Positions 1 through 9,100 of a stretch of 64,000 nt of DNA are shown in pieces. This stretch comes from JBJSXJ01 sp044235425 (GTDB lineage: Bacteria; Planctomycetota; Planctomycetia; Pirellulales; Pirellulaceae): assembly GCA_044235425.1 (NCBI GenBank), contig JBIIHW010000018.1, positions 1-64,000 on the forward strand, given 5' to 3'. The notes below the pieces were generated by a model. It saw nothing but the letters and a program-made list of their open reading frames with translations, was not told where the DNA came from and ran no database searches. A program made the translations under genes and the position numbers. How positions within the stretch are numbered: position 1 is the first letter of the stretch; every line of letters starts with the position of its first letter.

Positions 1-129
1 GGCGGGGGCGTGGAGGAGGGTGGCGGGGGGGTGGTGGGATTGAATAGACTTTGGCCGATGGGTGCGGGCGTGGGAGACCTACGCAGGCACACGCAGTCTT
101 ACTTCACCTCCTGTTTGAAAGGTTTTGTG

Positions 130-1254
130 ATGCGCCGACTACCGCTACTGGCCACGTGGCTCACGTTACTCTCGACCGTTTTCGCCGTTCACTCCTCCAC
201 CGCTCGCATGACTCACGCTCAGGAAAAATTTCGTGTCTACCTGGGCACCTACACCGGCAAGGACAGTCAAGGCATCTACCTCAGTGAACTCAACGTCGCC
301 GACGGCTCACTCACGCCACCCAAACTCGCTGTGGCCACCGGCAATCCCTCCTTCCTCGCGTTTCATCCCAACCAAAAGCTCGTCTATGCGGTGAATGAAA
401 ACGAAGCAACCATCAGCGCCTACTCGGTTGATCCGCAAACCGGACTGCTCACCTTCCTCAACTCGCAGCCTTCCCAGGGCGGCGCCCCCTGTCACCTCAC
501 CGTCGATCCTACCGGCAAACATGTGCTCGCCGCGAATTATTCCGGCGGCAGCTGTATCTCGCTGCCGATCGAGGCCGACGGGAAACTCGGCAAAGCCAGC
601 TCCTTCCACCAGCACCAAGGTCCACGCAAACATGGACATGCAATTCACCTGGACAAAGCCAATCAATTCGCCTTCTGCTGCGACTTGGGATTGGACCAAG
701 TAGTTATCTATCGCTTTGATGCCGCCACCGGCAAACTCACACCGCACGGTGCCTTGAACACTCCCAAGGGCGCCGGCCCACGCCACTTCGCCTGGCATCC
801 TGACGGAAAAACCGCCTATATCAACGGCGAGACTGACATCACGGTCATCGTCGCGGATTACGACGCCGCTCAGGGAAAACTCACCCAAAAACAAGTCCTC
901 TCGACGCTGCCGACCGACGTTAAGCGAGACGGTGGAAGCACCGCGGAAACGGTCGTTCATCCGTCCGGAAAATTCGTCTACGTGTCGAATCGCGACCCCT
1001 ATAACTCCATTGCCATCTTCAAAGTTGACCCGCAAACCAAACAGCTCACCGCCGTCGGGCACCAAGCTGCCGGTGTGAAAACGCCGCGCAACTTTGCCAT
1101 CGATCCGACCGGCCAGTGGATGCTCGTCGGCAACCAATCCGCCAACTCGGTCATCGTCTTCAAGATCGATCCGAGCACCGGCGAACTGCAACCGACCAAG
1201 ACCAGCATCTCAGTGGGCAGTCCCGTCTGCGTACGTTATCAGCCGGTGAAGTAA
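130..1254 (+). CDS. Secreted beta-propeller lactonase (6-phosphogluconolactonase-like family)
   Basis: The 374-residue protein starts with a hydrophobic leader (MRRLPLLATWLTLL) ending near residue 30, so it is probably exported. The mature part begins FRVYLGTYTG and runs through repeated blade-like segments (VDPTGKHVLAANYSGGS, HLDKANQFAFCCDLG, GPRHFAWHPDGKTAY, HPSGKFVYVSNRDPYNSI, PTGQWMLVGNQSANSVIVF), the hallmark of the seven-bladed propeller lactonases of the Pgl/YbhE group. That family hydrolyses sugar lactones such as 6-phosphogluconolactone. An export signal makes a periplasmic or extracytoplasmic lactone a more likely substrate here than the cytosolic pentose-phosphate intermediate; this is inference. 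The ATG at 130 has AAAGG seven bases upstream, and the frame stays open upstream without a better start. Length is normal for the family. No co-directional neighbour follows closely. Confidence 0.88.
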   Translation: MRRLPLLATWLTLLSTVFAVHSSTARMTHAQEKFRVYLGTYTGKDSQGIYLSELNVADGSLTPPKLAVATGNPSFLAFHPNQKLVYAVNENEATISAYSVDPQTGLLTFLNSQPSQGGAPCHLTVDPTGKHVLAANYSGGSCISLPIEADGKLGKASSFHQHQGPRKHGHAIHLDKANQFAFCCDLGLDQVVIYRFDAATGKLTPHGALNTPKGAGPRHFAWHPDGKTAYINGETDITVIVADYDAAQGKLTQKQVLSTLPTDVKRDGGSTAETVVHPSGKFVYVSNRDPYNSIAIFKVDPQTKQLTAVGHQAAGVKTPRNFAIDPTGQWMLVGNQSANSVIVFKIDPSTGELQPTKTSISVGSPVCVRYQPVK

Positions 1255-1269
1255 CCACAAGACTCAACG

Positions 1270-1338
1270 GCTTACGCACGGAGAACCGCGGTTGTTTTCA
1301 CACGGAGAACTCGGTTGACTTACGCACGGAGAACTCGG
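1270..1338. repeat. Three degenerate copies of a CACGGAGAAC word
   Basis: The spacer after the lactonase gene carries three copies of CACGGAGAAC at about 1277, 1301 and 1324, two of them preceded by TTACG. The core CACGGAGA is the same octamer that forms the tandem array at 10609-10808. The middle contains a small palindrome (AACCGCGGTT), but no T-run follows, so I do not call a terminator. Confidence 0.6.
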
Positions 1339-1408
1339 CGTCACTGAGTTTTTTAGAAGGAGCTTGAGCTGTCCGGGCGGTGGGTCTTCTTGTGGCCACC
1401 GCGCGCGG

Positions 1409-3103
1409 CTATCGCGAGCGGCTTGCTACCGGTTCCACTCGGCGACCAAACAGCGGAAGCGCCAGGCACTTGGCGGGCGCCGGGTCCCGTGCCGGGTCAG
1501 CGGTGGGAGGGGTGGCGGTCTGCGGCACGAGCCGATAGATCTGAAACGTCGGCAGGGGCTGTGGCAAGTCGACGATTGATTTGACCAGTTGCAGTTCAGG
1601 ACGAGCCTGGACCTGGCGTATAACCTGTTCCCAGGAGTCGCGGCGATTGGGGCGAAGCGGCTGCTCGACGACGAGATAGCGGCAGCCGGAATCCACTAGC
1701 GCCCGTGTCACTTGCTCCACGGTCTGCTCTTCCGAGAACTCGACCCAGCGTTTGGCGTTGATCACCTGTCGCTCGAAGTTCGCATCGCTGCGCCGCACGT
1801 GGTAGGTGAAAACACCGTCATAACGGCCGTCGTAAAGGACGGGTCCCGATGGCGTCAGGCGGGCCGCTTCTCGTTCAACCCGTTCCAGGCTGTTGACGGA
1901 GATGACGGGGTGTCGCTGAAGCGTCACACCGAGGTAGCCGGAGACGCTCAGGGTGAGTGCTGGGAAGACGAAGTTCGCCAGTCGCTGGCCACCGAGTCGG
2001 CCGGCGATCTGTTGCAACTGCACCAGCGTGACGGCGATGAGCCCGACGGCCCAGGGACAGGCCAGTAGCAGGTACCGTTCATCTTTTGCCCAGATCGGCG
2101 TGACGACGGCGTAGGCGATCAGCCCAGCGATTAAACAGCGAACTCCATCCCGACGAATCCGGGTTAGTACCAACTGCAGTACGAGTCCCAGGGCGACCAG
2201 CGCGACGAGCCACGGACCAATCATGGTGGGAAACAAGCGGGCGTAGAACAGCAGGTTTCGCCCCTGTGTCACGTGGTGCAGGCGGGCTTGGGCGAACTGA
2301 TCGGGGCTGAGCCGCCGCAGGATATAGAACATCAGCAGCAGCGACAGCAAGCAGCCGCTCAGAACCAAGATGAACCGCCAACTGCGCAGGTATTCCCAGC
2401 GCGGGGTATGTAAAAACCAGGCGCCGGCGATGAGCCCCACGTAGGCGATCGTCGGATGAGTAAGCACGGCCAGCGTGAGCAGCACCACAGCAAGCTCCAA
2501 CTGTCGGCGGCCCGCTGGTCGTTCGCCGGGGTCGAGCGCGCAGCGCAGATGGACGAGTCCAGCCAGGGCGAAGGTCACCGCGGGCACGTTCGTCATCACC
2601 GCATGCGACCAGGAAATCATTGCTGGCATCCAGAGCAGCATGCCGGCAAGTAGTCCGGCCTGGACGGCCACCCAGCGGCGTAAAGCGAATAGCAGGTAAC
2701 TTGCACAGACGAGAGACGAAGCGAGCACCAGCCCTTTACCGGCCGCAGCGGAAAAGGGCATCATGCCAAAGACGGCCGCCTCCAGCCAATGAAACACGGG
2801 CGGATATCGGCTCGGCGTGATCGCCGGATAGCGCGCATAGTACCGCTGCGCGTAGTCCACCGGGTCGCTCCAACCCTCCGCCAGCAGATCGGTCCAGAAT
2901 AGACCATTGAGCAAATGACGGGGAGCATCCCCTTGAAACCACAGTCCGTCATTGGCGGCGTGTCGAGCGACGAGCAAGAGCCAAAAGACCAGCATCACTA
3001 GCAGCTGAACGCCAAGCCGGGAATGAACCGGCTGGGAATGAAGCGATGAAGCCGCTGCAACAGTCGCAGCGGAGCTGATCGATTCATTCCTGGAAGTGTT
3101 CAT
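1409..3103 (-). CDS. Polytopic membrane glycosyltransferase, GT39/ArnT-like
   Basis: The 564-residue protein is hydrophobic, with roughly ten or more membrane segments from residue 30 to about 400 (for example LLVMLVFWLLLVA, LVLASSLVCASYLLFAL, LELAVVLLTLAVL, FILVLSGCLLSLLLMFYIL). The first extracytoplasmic loop has the acidic QGDAPRHLLNG and then YPPVFHWLEA, matching the PMT/ArnT superfamily layout in which an acidic residue after the first helix is catalytic and a polyprenyl-phosphate sugar is the donor. The C-terminal 150 residues form a soluble domain (VLYDGRYDGVFTYHVRR, CRYLVVEQPL). It diverges from the FAD oxidoreductase gene across a 163-bp spacer, and such oxidoreductases often neighbour polyprenyl-linked glycosyltransferases, so a joint role in envelope glycan synthesis is plausible. 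The ATG at 3103 has only weak ribosome-binding complementarity. The acceptor is unknown. Confidence 0.8.
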   Translation of the reverse strand: MNTSRNESISSAATVAAASSLHSQPVHSRLGVQLLVMLVFWLLLVARHAANDGLWFQGDAPRHLLNGLFWTDLLAEGWSDPVDYAQRYYARYPAITPSRYPPVFHWLEAAVFGMMPFSAAAGKGLVLASSLVCASYLLFALRRWVAVQAGLLAGMLLWMPAMISWSHAVMTNVPAVTFALAGLVHLRCALDPGERPAGRRQLELAVVLLTLAVLTHPTIAYVGLIAGAWFLHTPRWEYLRSWRFILVLSGCLLSLLLMFYILRRLSPDQFAQARLHHVTQGRNLLFYARLFPTMIGPWLVALVALGLVLQLVLTRIRRDGVRCLIAGLIAYAVVTPIWAKDERYLLLACPWAVGLIAVTLVQLQQIAGRLGGQRLANFVFPALTLSVSGYLGVTLQRHPVISVNSLERVEREAARLTPSGPVLYDGRYDGVFTYHVRRSDANFERQVINAKRWVEFSEEQTVEQVTRALVDSGCRYLVVEQPLRPNRRDSWEQVIRQVQARPELQLVKSIVDLPQPLPTFQIYRLVPQTATPPTADPARDPAPAKCLALPLFGRRVEPVASRSR

Positions 3104-3266
3104 TTCAGTCCGTTTCTTCTCAAATTCAGAACAATGACAGACTTCCGTTATAGGGTTGTTTGGTTACCAAGTTAGCGTTATCGTCAGCCATTCGTAAAGG
3201 CGTAGGAACTTGTCCATTTTTTTACGATCAACATGAACATTTCGGTTTGAAGCAGGGAACGGATAC

Positions 3267-4754
3267 GTGTCAAAAGCGATTGAAGTCGCCATCATTGGGG
3301 CGGGACCAGCGGGATTGACGGCGGCGTGGCAGCTCGCAAAGGGTGGCGCAAAGGTGCAGGTGCTAGAGGCCGATTCCCGGTATGTCGGTGGCATTGCGAG
3401 GACAGTGGAGTACAAAGGGTTTCGGTTCGATATTGGCGGCCACCGTTTTTTCTCTAAATCCCAGGAGATCGAGGATCTCTGGACGGAATTGCTGGGCGAC
3501 GACATGCTGCTGCGTCCCCGTTCGTCGCGGATCTATTACGACGGGAAGTTCTATGCGTATCCGCTGCGAGCAGCGGAGGCTTTCTGGAACCTGGGCGTAT
3601 GGGAAACAGCTCGTTGCCTCACGTCGTACGCCTGGTCGAAATGTGTTCCGATTCGGCCTGCCCGCTCCTTTGAGGACTGGGTATCGAATCAATTCGGCAA
3701 ACGGCTCTACCAGATTTTCTTTAAAACCTATACGGAAAAAGTCTGGGGGATGAAATGTCAAGAAATCTCAGCGGACTGGGCCGCTCAGCGCATCAAGGGA
3801 TTGTCGCTGTCGAGTGCGATCTGGTCGGCACTTTTTCCGGCCAAGAAAAGTCGTTCGCGGGCGGATACCGTGAAGACGCTGATTGATCAGTTTCGCTATC
3901 CGCGGTTGGGGCCGGGCATGATGTGGAATGCGGCGGCCGAGCGTACGCGGGCGCTGGGTGGCACCGTCCAACTTGGCACTCGTGTGACCACTGTCGAACG
4001 TATCGCCTCCTCCGGCCGCTGGCGTGTTCACATGCGTCAGGAAGATGGCACGAGTTCGACGGCCGACTTTGACCATGTCATTTCCTCGGCGCCGCTCCGA
4101 GAGCTCGTAGAAGGCTTACAACCGACGGTGTCGGCGGCGGCGCTCACGTCGGCCCGTGCGCTGCGTTACCGCGACTTTTTAACGGTAGCTTTAATCGTTA
4201 AACCGCGGCGACCATTCAGCGACAATTGGATTTACATTCACGATCCGGCGGTGAAAGTGGGTCGAGTGCAGAATTATGGTTCTTGGTCGCCGGAGATGGT
4301 TCCCGATCCCAACTTGGCCTGCTACGGGCTGGAGTATTTTTGTTTTGAGGGTGATGGGTTATGGAGCAGTAACGACTCGGCCCTCATCGAACTGGCGGCT
4401 CGTGAGCTGCAGCACTTGGGCTTAGTCAGTCCGGATGATGTGCTGGATGGCTCGGTGGTGCGACAGCCGAAGGCTTACCCGGTCTATGATGATCAGTATG
4501 CGGACCATGTGAATGTGATTCGTGCGGAGCTGCAAAGCCGCTATCCGAACCTGCATTTGGTTGGTCGTAACGGCATGCATAAATACAACAATCAGGATCA
4601 TTCGATGATGACCGCACTTCTGGTTGCTCGCAATATCCTCGCCGGCGACAATCTGTATGATGTCTGGCGCGTGAATCAGGATGCGGAGTACCATGAGGAG
4701 CAGGAGTTGCGGGAGGATCAAACCGGCCGCCAAATCCCGCGGGCGCTGACTTGA
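3267..4754 (+). CDS. FAD-dependent amine-oxidase/UDP-galactopyranose-mutase-like oxidoreductase
   Basis: This 495-residue protein opens with a Rossmann dinucleotide-binding fingerprint, EVAIIGAGPAGLTAAWQLA at residues 5-23, and an acidic end of the second strand (VLEADSRYVGGIARTV). The segment FDIGGHRFFSKS and later GRNGMHKYNNQDHSMMTALL near the C-terminus fit the amine-oxidase/protoporphyrinogen-oxidase-like flavoproteins that include UDP-galactopyranose mutase relatives. The FAD site is clear, but the substrate cannot be read from the sequence. The start is GTG at 3267, preceded by AGGGA; no ATG upstream fits. The gene is followed after 50 bases by the catalase-related gene on the same strand, so the two may be co-transcribed. 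It diverges from the GT39-like gene, which favours a role in modifying a lipid-linked or nucleotide sugar. It is not a haem-pathway enzyme on this evidence. Confidence 0.82.
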   Translation: MSKAIEVAIIGAGPAGLTAAWQLAKGGAKVQVLEADSRYVGGIARTVEYKGFRFDIGGHRFFSKSQEIEDLWTELLGDDMLLRPRSSRIYYDGKFYAYPLRAAEAFWNLGVWETARCLTSYAWSKCVPIRPARSFEDWVSNQFGKRLYQIFFKTYTEKVWGMKCQEISADWAAQRIKGLSLSSAIWSALFPAKKSRSRADTVKTLIDQFRYPRLGPGMMWNAAAERTRALGGTVQLGTRVTTVERIASSGRWRVHMRQEDGTSSTADFDHVISSAPLRELVEGLQPTVSAAALTSARALRYRDFLTVALIVKPRRPFSDNWIYIHDPAVKVGRVQNYGSWSPEMVPDPNLACYGLEYFCFEGDGLWSSNDSALIELAARELQHLGLVSPDDVLDGSVVRQPKAYPVYDDQYADHVNVIRAELQSRYPNLHLVGRNGMHKYNNQDHSMMTALLVARNILAGDNLYDVWRVNQDAEYHEEQELREDQTGRQIPRALT

Positions 4755-4804
4755 TGCGAGCCACTGCAAAACACGATTTCTCTTGACGTTGGTCGAGGTG
4801 TGAT

Positions 4805-6034
4805 GTGTCGAACCTGTTTGTCTCTGCAGAGGTTCGTCGTCCGGTGGAGACCTACGAGCCAATTGCCGCTCCACTCGACCCTCATCCGACACGTGGCGAC
4901 TGGGTCAATCGCGGGCGGGAGTTTTACGAGCGGGCCTTTGGCGTCGAGGCCTATGACAGCAATAGCCGTCACGATGTCCCTTTTCCGATGCCGGCGAATA
5001 CGTTTAGTGAGCGACTAAACTTTAGCGCTCGGACTTGGAAAGCGCGGCTGCTGTTTGGAGGCAAGGCGCTGGCCACGGGTCGACGGGCAACTCACATGGC
5101 GGGTGTCGGCGCGCGAGGTACCATCACCGTTGTCGCTCGACCGGAATTCCCGGAACATGATTTTTTCCAACCGGGGCGAGTTTTTCCGAGTCGTCTCAGG
5201 CACGCCAATGCCTCATTCTACGATGATGCATCCTGCCAAGTCCGTGCTTGCTCGCTGAAGTTCGCTGATCAAGATTTTGACAGTCCTTGGGACCTGATCA
5301 TGAACACGGGTGTGATTCAGGCTTTCTGGAGCCTGGACACATTCATGCAATTTGTTTACGCGCGTCTGCAATGTCGTGAGAATTCGTGGGAACCGCAGCG
5401 GGCTTACATGCGCAAACTGCCGGGCGCTTTTATCGGAGCGATTGAATCGGTGCGTGTCGCGCCGAGTTCCTATGCGGAGATGCTTTATCATTCCTCGATC
5501 GTCTATCCCTTTCGCGCGCGAGACGGTCGTTCGCGCTATGCCAAATATCGGCTGGTGCCTGTCAACTTGAAGCAGGAAAGCGGGCTACCTGATCAGCAGT
5601 ATCAGCAGGCTCCCTGGGTGCAGTGTCGACACCCGAACGACGCTCATCCCAGGCAATACCTGGGAGACGAATATTGTGATCGCCTGAGCCGCGGGGAGAT
5701 TGTCTATCAGCTGCAGATCCAACTGCGTGAATTTGATCGGGAGCGGGATACGTGGGAGTTTTTTAATAGTGGCCGAGTTTGGGATTCCACCGTGCATCCG
5801 TGGCTGGATCTGGCGACCGTGTGCATGACACAGGCGATGCCGGCGGAGCAAACTGAGGTGACGCGCATGTGGCTGGGGCATCAGCCACCATCACTGGGTC
5901 TGACCGCGGCCTTTTCGGCGGTCGACTATCGCTCCCTGGCGGTGGCTCGTTACCGGGTTTACCCGTGGAGTCGTCGGGCCAGTTGGCTGCTGCGCACGCT
6001 GCATCTTTCACGGCGATTGCGGGCAGATTTCTAG
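4805..6034 (+). CDS. Catalase-related heme protein (allene-oxide-synthase-like branch possible)
   Basis: The 409-residue protein has no signal peptide. At about residues 98-108 THMAGVGARGTI lines up with the distal-histidine segment of catalases (H-A-R-G-A-G-A-H-G). It is followed by FPSRLRHANASF and VRACSLKFADQDFD, matching the V-R-G-F-A-L-K-F block, and by DLIMNTGVIQAF, matching the distal-asparagine segment (N-N-T-P-x-F-F). The C-terminus has ARYRVYPWSRR, where a proximal tyrosine could sit. The spacing is that of the shorter catalase-related proteins rather than full catalases of about 480 residues or more, so a fatty-acid hydroperoxide or other peroxide substrate is as likely as H2O2. 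The start is GTG at 4805; an ATG two bases upstream is in another frame. It lies 50 bases behind the flavoprotein gene. Family membership is inferred from motif alignment by eye. Confidence 0.65.
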   Translation: MSNLFVSAEVRRPVETYEPIAAPLDPHPTRGDWVNRGREFYERAFGVEAYDSNSRHDVPFPMPANTFSERLNFSARTWKARLLFGGKALATGRRATHMAGVGARGTITVVARPEFPEHDFFQPGRVFPSRLRHANASFYDDASCQVRACSLKFADQDFDSPWDLIMNTGVIQAFWSLDTFMQFVYARLQCRENSWEPQRAYMRKLPGAFIGAIESVRVAPSSYAEMLYHSSIVYPFRARDGRSRYAKYRLVPVNLKQESGLPDQQYQQAPWVQCRHPNDAHPRQYLGDEYCDRLSRGEIVYQLQIQLREFDRERDTWEFFNSGRVWDSTVHPWLDLATVCMTQAMPAEQTEVTRMWLGHQPPSLGLTAAFSAVDYRSLAVARYRVYPWSRRASWLLRTLHLSRRLRADF

Positions 6035-6195
6035 GGGCATTGCAAGGCGTAAAGGTGGTGGGGGCTCACGCAAAGGGCGGAGGGGGCTCACGCAAAGGCG
6101 CTGAGGGCGCAAAGGTGGGAAGAGGGAAGGCGAGATGTACTTGGCGGGCTTTGCGCCTTGGCGTGAGAGAATCCGCAGAGAGCGTGAAGAGGAAC
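6035..6195. repeat. Spacer with GCAAAGG/GCGTGAGA word repeats
   Basis: This 161-bp spacer between two convergent genes is made of short imperfect words: CTCACGCAAAGG occurs twice (near 6066 and 6088), GCGCAAAGG and GGCGTAAAGG also appear, and the 16-mer GCGCCTTGGCGTGAGA lies at 6153-6168. The same 16-mer is found at 63777-63792. I see no terminator-like hairpin with a T-run and no small gene. Confidence 0.5.
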
Positions 6196-9100
6196 CTAGC
6201 AGCTTGCCTGCCGCTGCCGCGTTTGTTCAATACGTTCGAGCCAGGCTGCGGCTAGTTGTTGCTGCGCGATGCGTTCGGCTTGTGCCAAGCTTTTCTGAGC
6301 GGCTGCGCGATCTCCACGAGCCCATTCTAGTTCTGCCTGCAACCGCTGCAGTTCGGCATCGAAGAATCGTTCGCCAGAGCGAGTCTGGGCGGCCCGGGCG
6401 CGAGCGAGTTCCGACTCGGCGGCATCGAGTTGACCGAGTTTCGTGAGCGTTTGGCCGAGCAAGCCGTAGGCATGGGGCAACATGACTTGACCGCCAGTGG
6501 CCGAGTAGGCGGCGATGGCCTGACGACACTGCTCGATCTGTTCCGTCAACTGCGTGGTGGTGCTCGCGGGATCGATCAGCGAGGCGCAGGCGAGATTGAT
6601 GCGATCCAGCGTTTCGTAGAATTCAAACGATGATTGTCGACAGAGGGCGAGAGCTTGAGCGGTGATGGATTGAACCTCCACGAAGTCCCCGCACCAGACC
6701 TTTAACCAGCCGCCGTGAAACAGGGCCATCGAGAGACTGAAGGGATCATTCGTGCGTCCCGCCAGCGCAATCGCCTCCGCGGACATCGCCACGGCCTCCG
6801 CGCGTCGCCCCAGGCAAAACAAGGCGAGTGCACCATAACCGCGGAGAGTCACGCCGGCATTTTGTCCGGTGACGGCCATGAAGGGTTGAGTGCAATTCGG
6901 GTGCTGTTCGAAGAGTTCCACGCCGCGGTGACAATACTCGGCTGATTCCGAGAATCTCCCCAGATAAAACAAGGTGCAAGTCATTGCCCAGCAAGCTTCG
7001 ACCATGAGGCCGACATCCTGCAGCAGTTCGCCGAGCTGCACCATTTCGGTGGCCAGGCGCAAGCAGTCGCTCAATTCCGCACGCACCAAGTGCCAGCCCC
7101 ATTGTCCGGCCAGCACAAAGCTCAACATCTGATTCTGCCCGAGTTGTTGACAGAGGTGTCGTGCGCGCGAGAAGGCCGCACCGGGCTCGGGGGCTGCATA
7201 ACCACGCCGTTGGACAAGCACCGCTCCATAGGGCATTTGGAAACGCAGTTCCCAGCTATCGCGAATCGATGATTCGGGCATGGTAGCGATCAGCGCCAGG
7301 CCACGTTCGAAGGAAGCGATCGCCTCTTTAACGGCACTGGACGCCTGCGCTTTTTGACCTGCTTTGAGCCAGTACTCCAGTGCCTTCTTCGCTTGGCCGG
7401 CGGCGGTGAAATGGTGGGCGAGCAGTTCGGGACTGGATTCCACGATGTCGGTGAAGCGAGTTTCCAGAGTAGTGGCGATTTTGGCGTGAAAGTCCTGACG
7501 ACGTTTCTTGAGCAAGGATTGATAGGCCGAATCCTGCAGCAGTGCGTGTTTGAAGATGAACTGAGCGTCGGGCATTTGCCCCTTTTGAAAGAGCAGTTCC
7601 GCGCGGACTAATTTCCCAATCTCCTCACGCAGTTCGGCTTCGGGTAACTCGCAAGCAGCCGCCAGCAAGGTATAGGAAAACTCGCGACCAATGGTGGCTG
7701 CCAACTGCACCACGTCGGGATTACTGGCCATGCGGTCGAGGCGTGCGAGCAGCAGATCTTGCAAGGTGGCGGGAATGGCCGTCTGCAAAATTCCATGGGG
7801 AGTGGCACGTTCCAACTCGCCCGATTCCACCAGCAGCGCCGCAAACTCTTCCACAAATAAAGGCACTCCATCGGTGCGCTGCGCGACTTGCTGCACGATC
7901 GCCGGTGCGATATCGCGCCGGCCAACTCGCCGCTGGAGCATATCACCGGTCTGGCGATGAGTGAGTCGGCTGAGCGTGATTTGCGTCAAGTTGCGCACTC
8001 CGCGCCATGGCTGCTGAAATTCTGGTCGCGAGGTGAGGATCATCAGCAAATGACTATCGTCGAAGTCACTGAGCTGGGCGGTGATCAGTTCGAGCGTCGT
8101 GGGGTCGACCCAGTGTAAATCCTCGACGATCAGTACGGTCGCACGACGCTCGGCTAATTCACGAAGCCAATCCAGCAGCAATTGGACGGTGAGTTCACGC
8201 TGTCGCTGCGGGGTGAGATTGAGAGGTGGAAACTGGCCATTGAGTGGCAAGGAGAGCAGGTCCGCCAGCAGCGTAATCTGCTGACCGGAACGGATGCCGA
8301 ATTGGGAAAAGTAACTTTGAACCGCCGACAACCGCTCCGCCCCACTCGCCAGATTCTCAAGATCGAGCAACCGTGAAAGGTAATCGATGACGGGATAGAA
8401 GCCAGTACTTTCATGAAACTGCGAGCAGCGCAGCTCGATCACCGCCGCCTCATCGCTGGCCTTCTGCACATGCTGACGAATCTCACGAATCAAGCGTGAT
8501 TTTCCCAGTCCGGCTTCGCCGATGATTTCGACGACTTGACGTTGCCCATCGCTCGCCCGCTCCCAGCGTTCCTTGAGCATTCCCAGTTCGCCGTCGCGTC
8601 CGATGAGTGGTGTAAGGTTGCCGGGATCAACCAATTCCACTCGATTCCGCGCCCCGGCTTCGCGAATAATGCGGAGCAGTTCCAGGGGCTGTGGCAAGCC
8701 GCGGACGATTTTTTCACCCAGCGATTCGGTAATGAAGAGCGGGCCGACGAGTTGCCGTGTTATGGCGCTGAGGACCACTTGGCCCGGTTCGGACACGTTT
8801 TTCAGGCGGGTCAGCGTGGAGCGAGCTTCGCCGCTCAGAGTTACTTTATCATTCTCCTCGGCGCGACATTCCGCAATGACCGCTCCGCTGTGTACCACGA
8901 CGGCGATCTGCGCGGGGGGCGGAAGGGCCGCGGTGGAGTTGTGGGTGGTGGCGGCGGTGGAACTGGAAGCGGCAGAGGTGGCAGAGCGCAAGACACTTAA
9001 GGCGGCGCGGAGAGCGCGTGCGGCAGCATCTTCATAGGCGCTCGGAAAGCCAAAACAGGCAATCACCTCTTCTCCGGACTCGGGCAAAACGACCCCGCCA

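Noticed and set aside
307..1191. A 294-codon minus-strand frame within the lactonase gene
   Set aside because: Antisense shadow of a GC-rich gene; no start signal and no domain.
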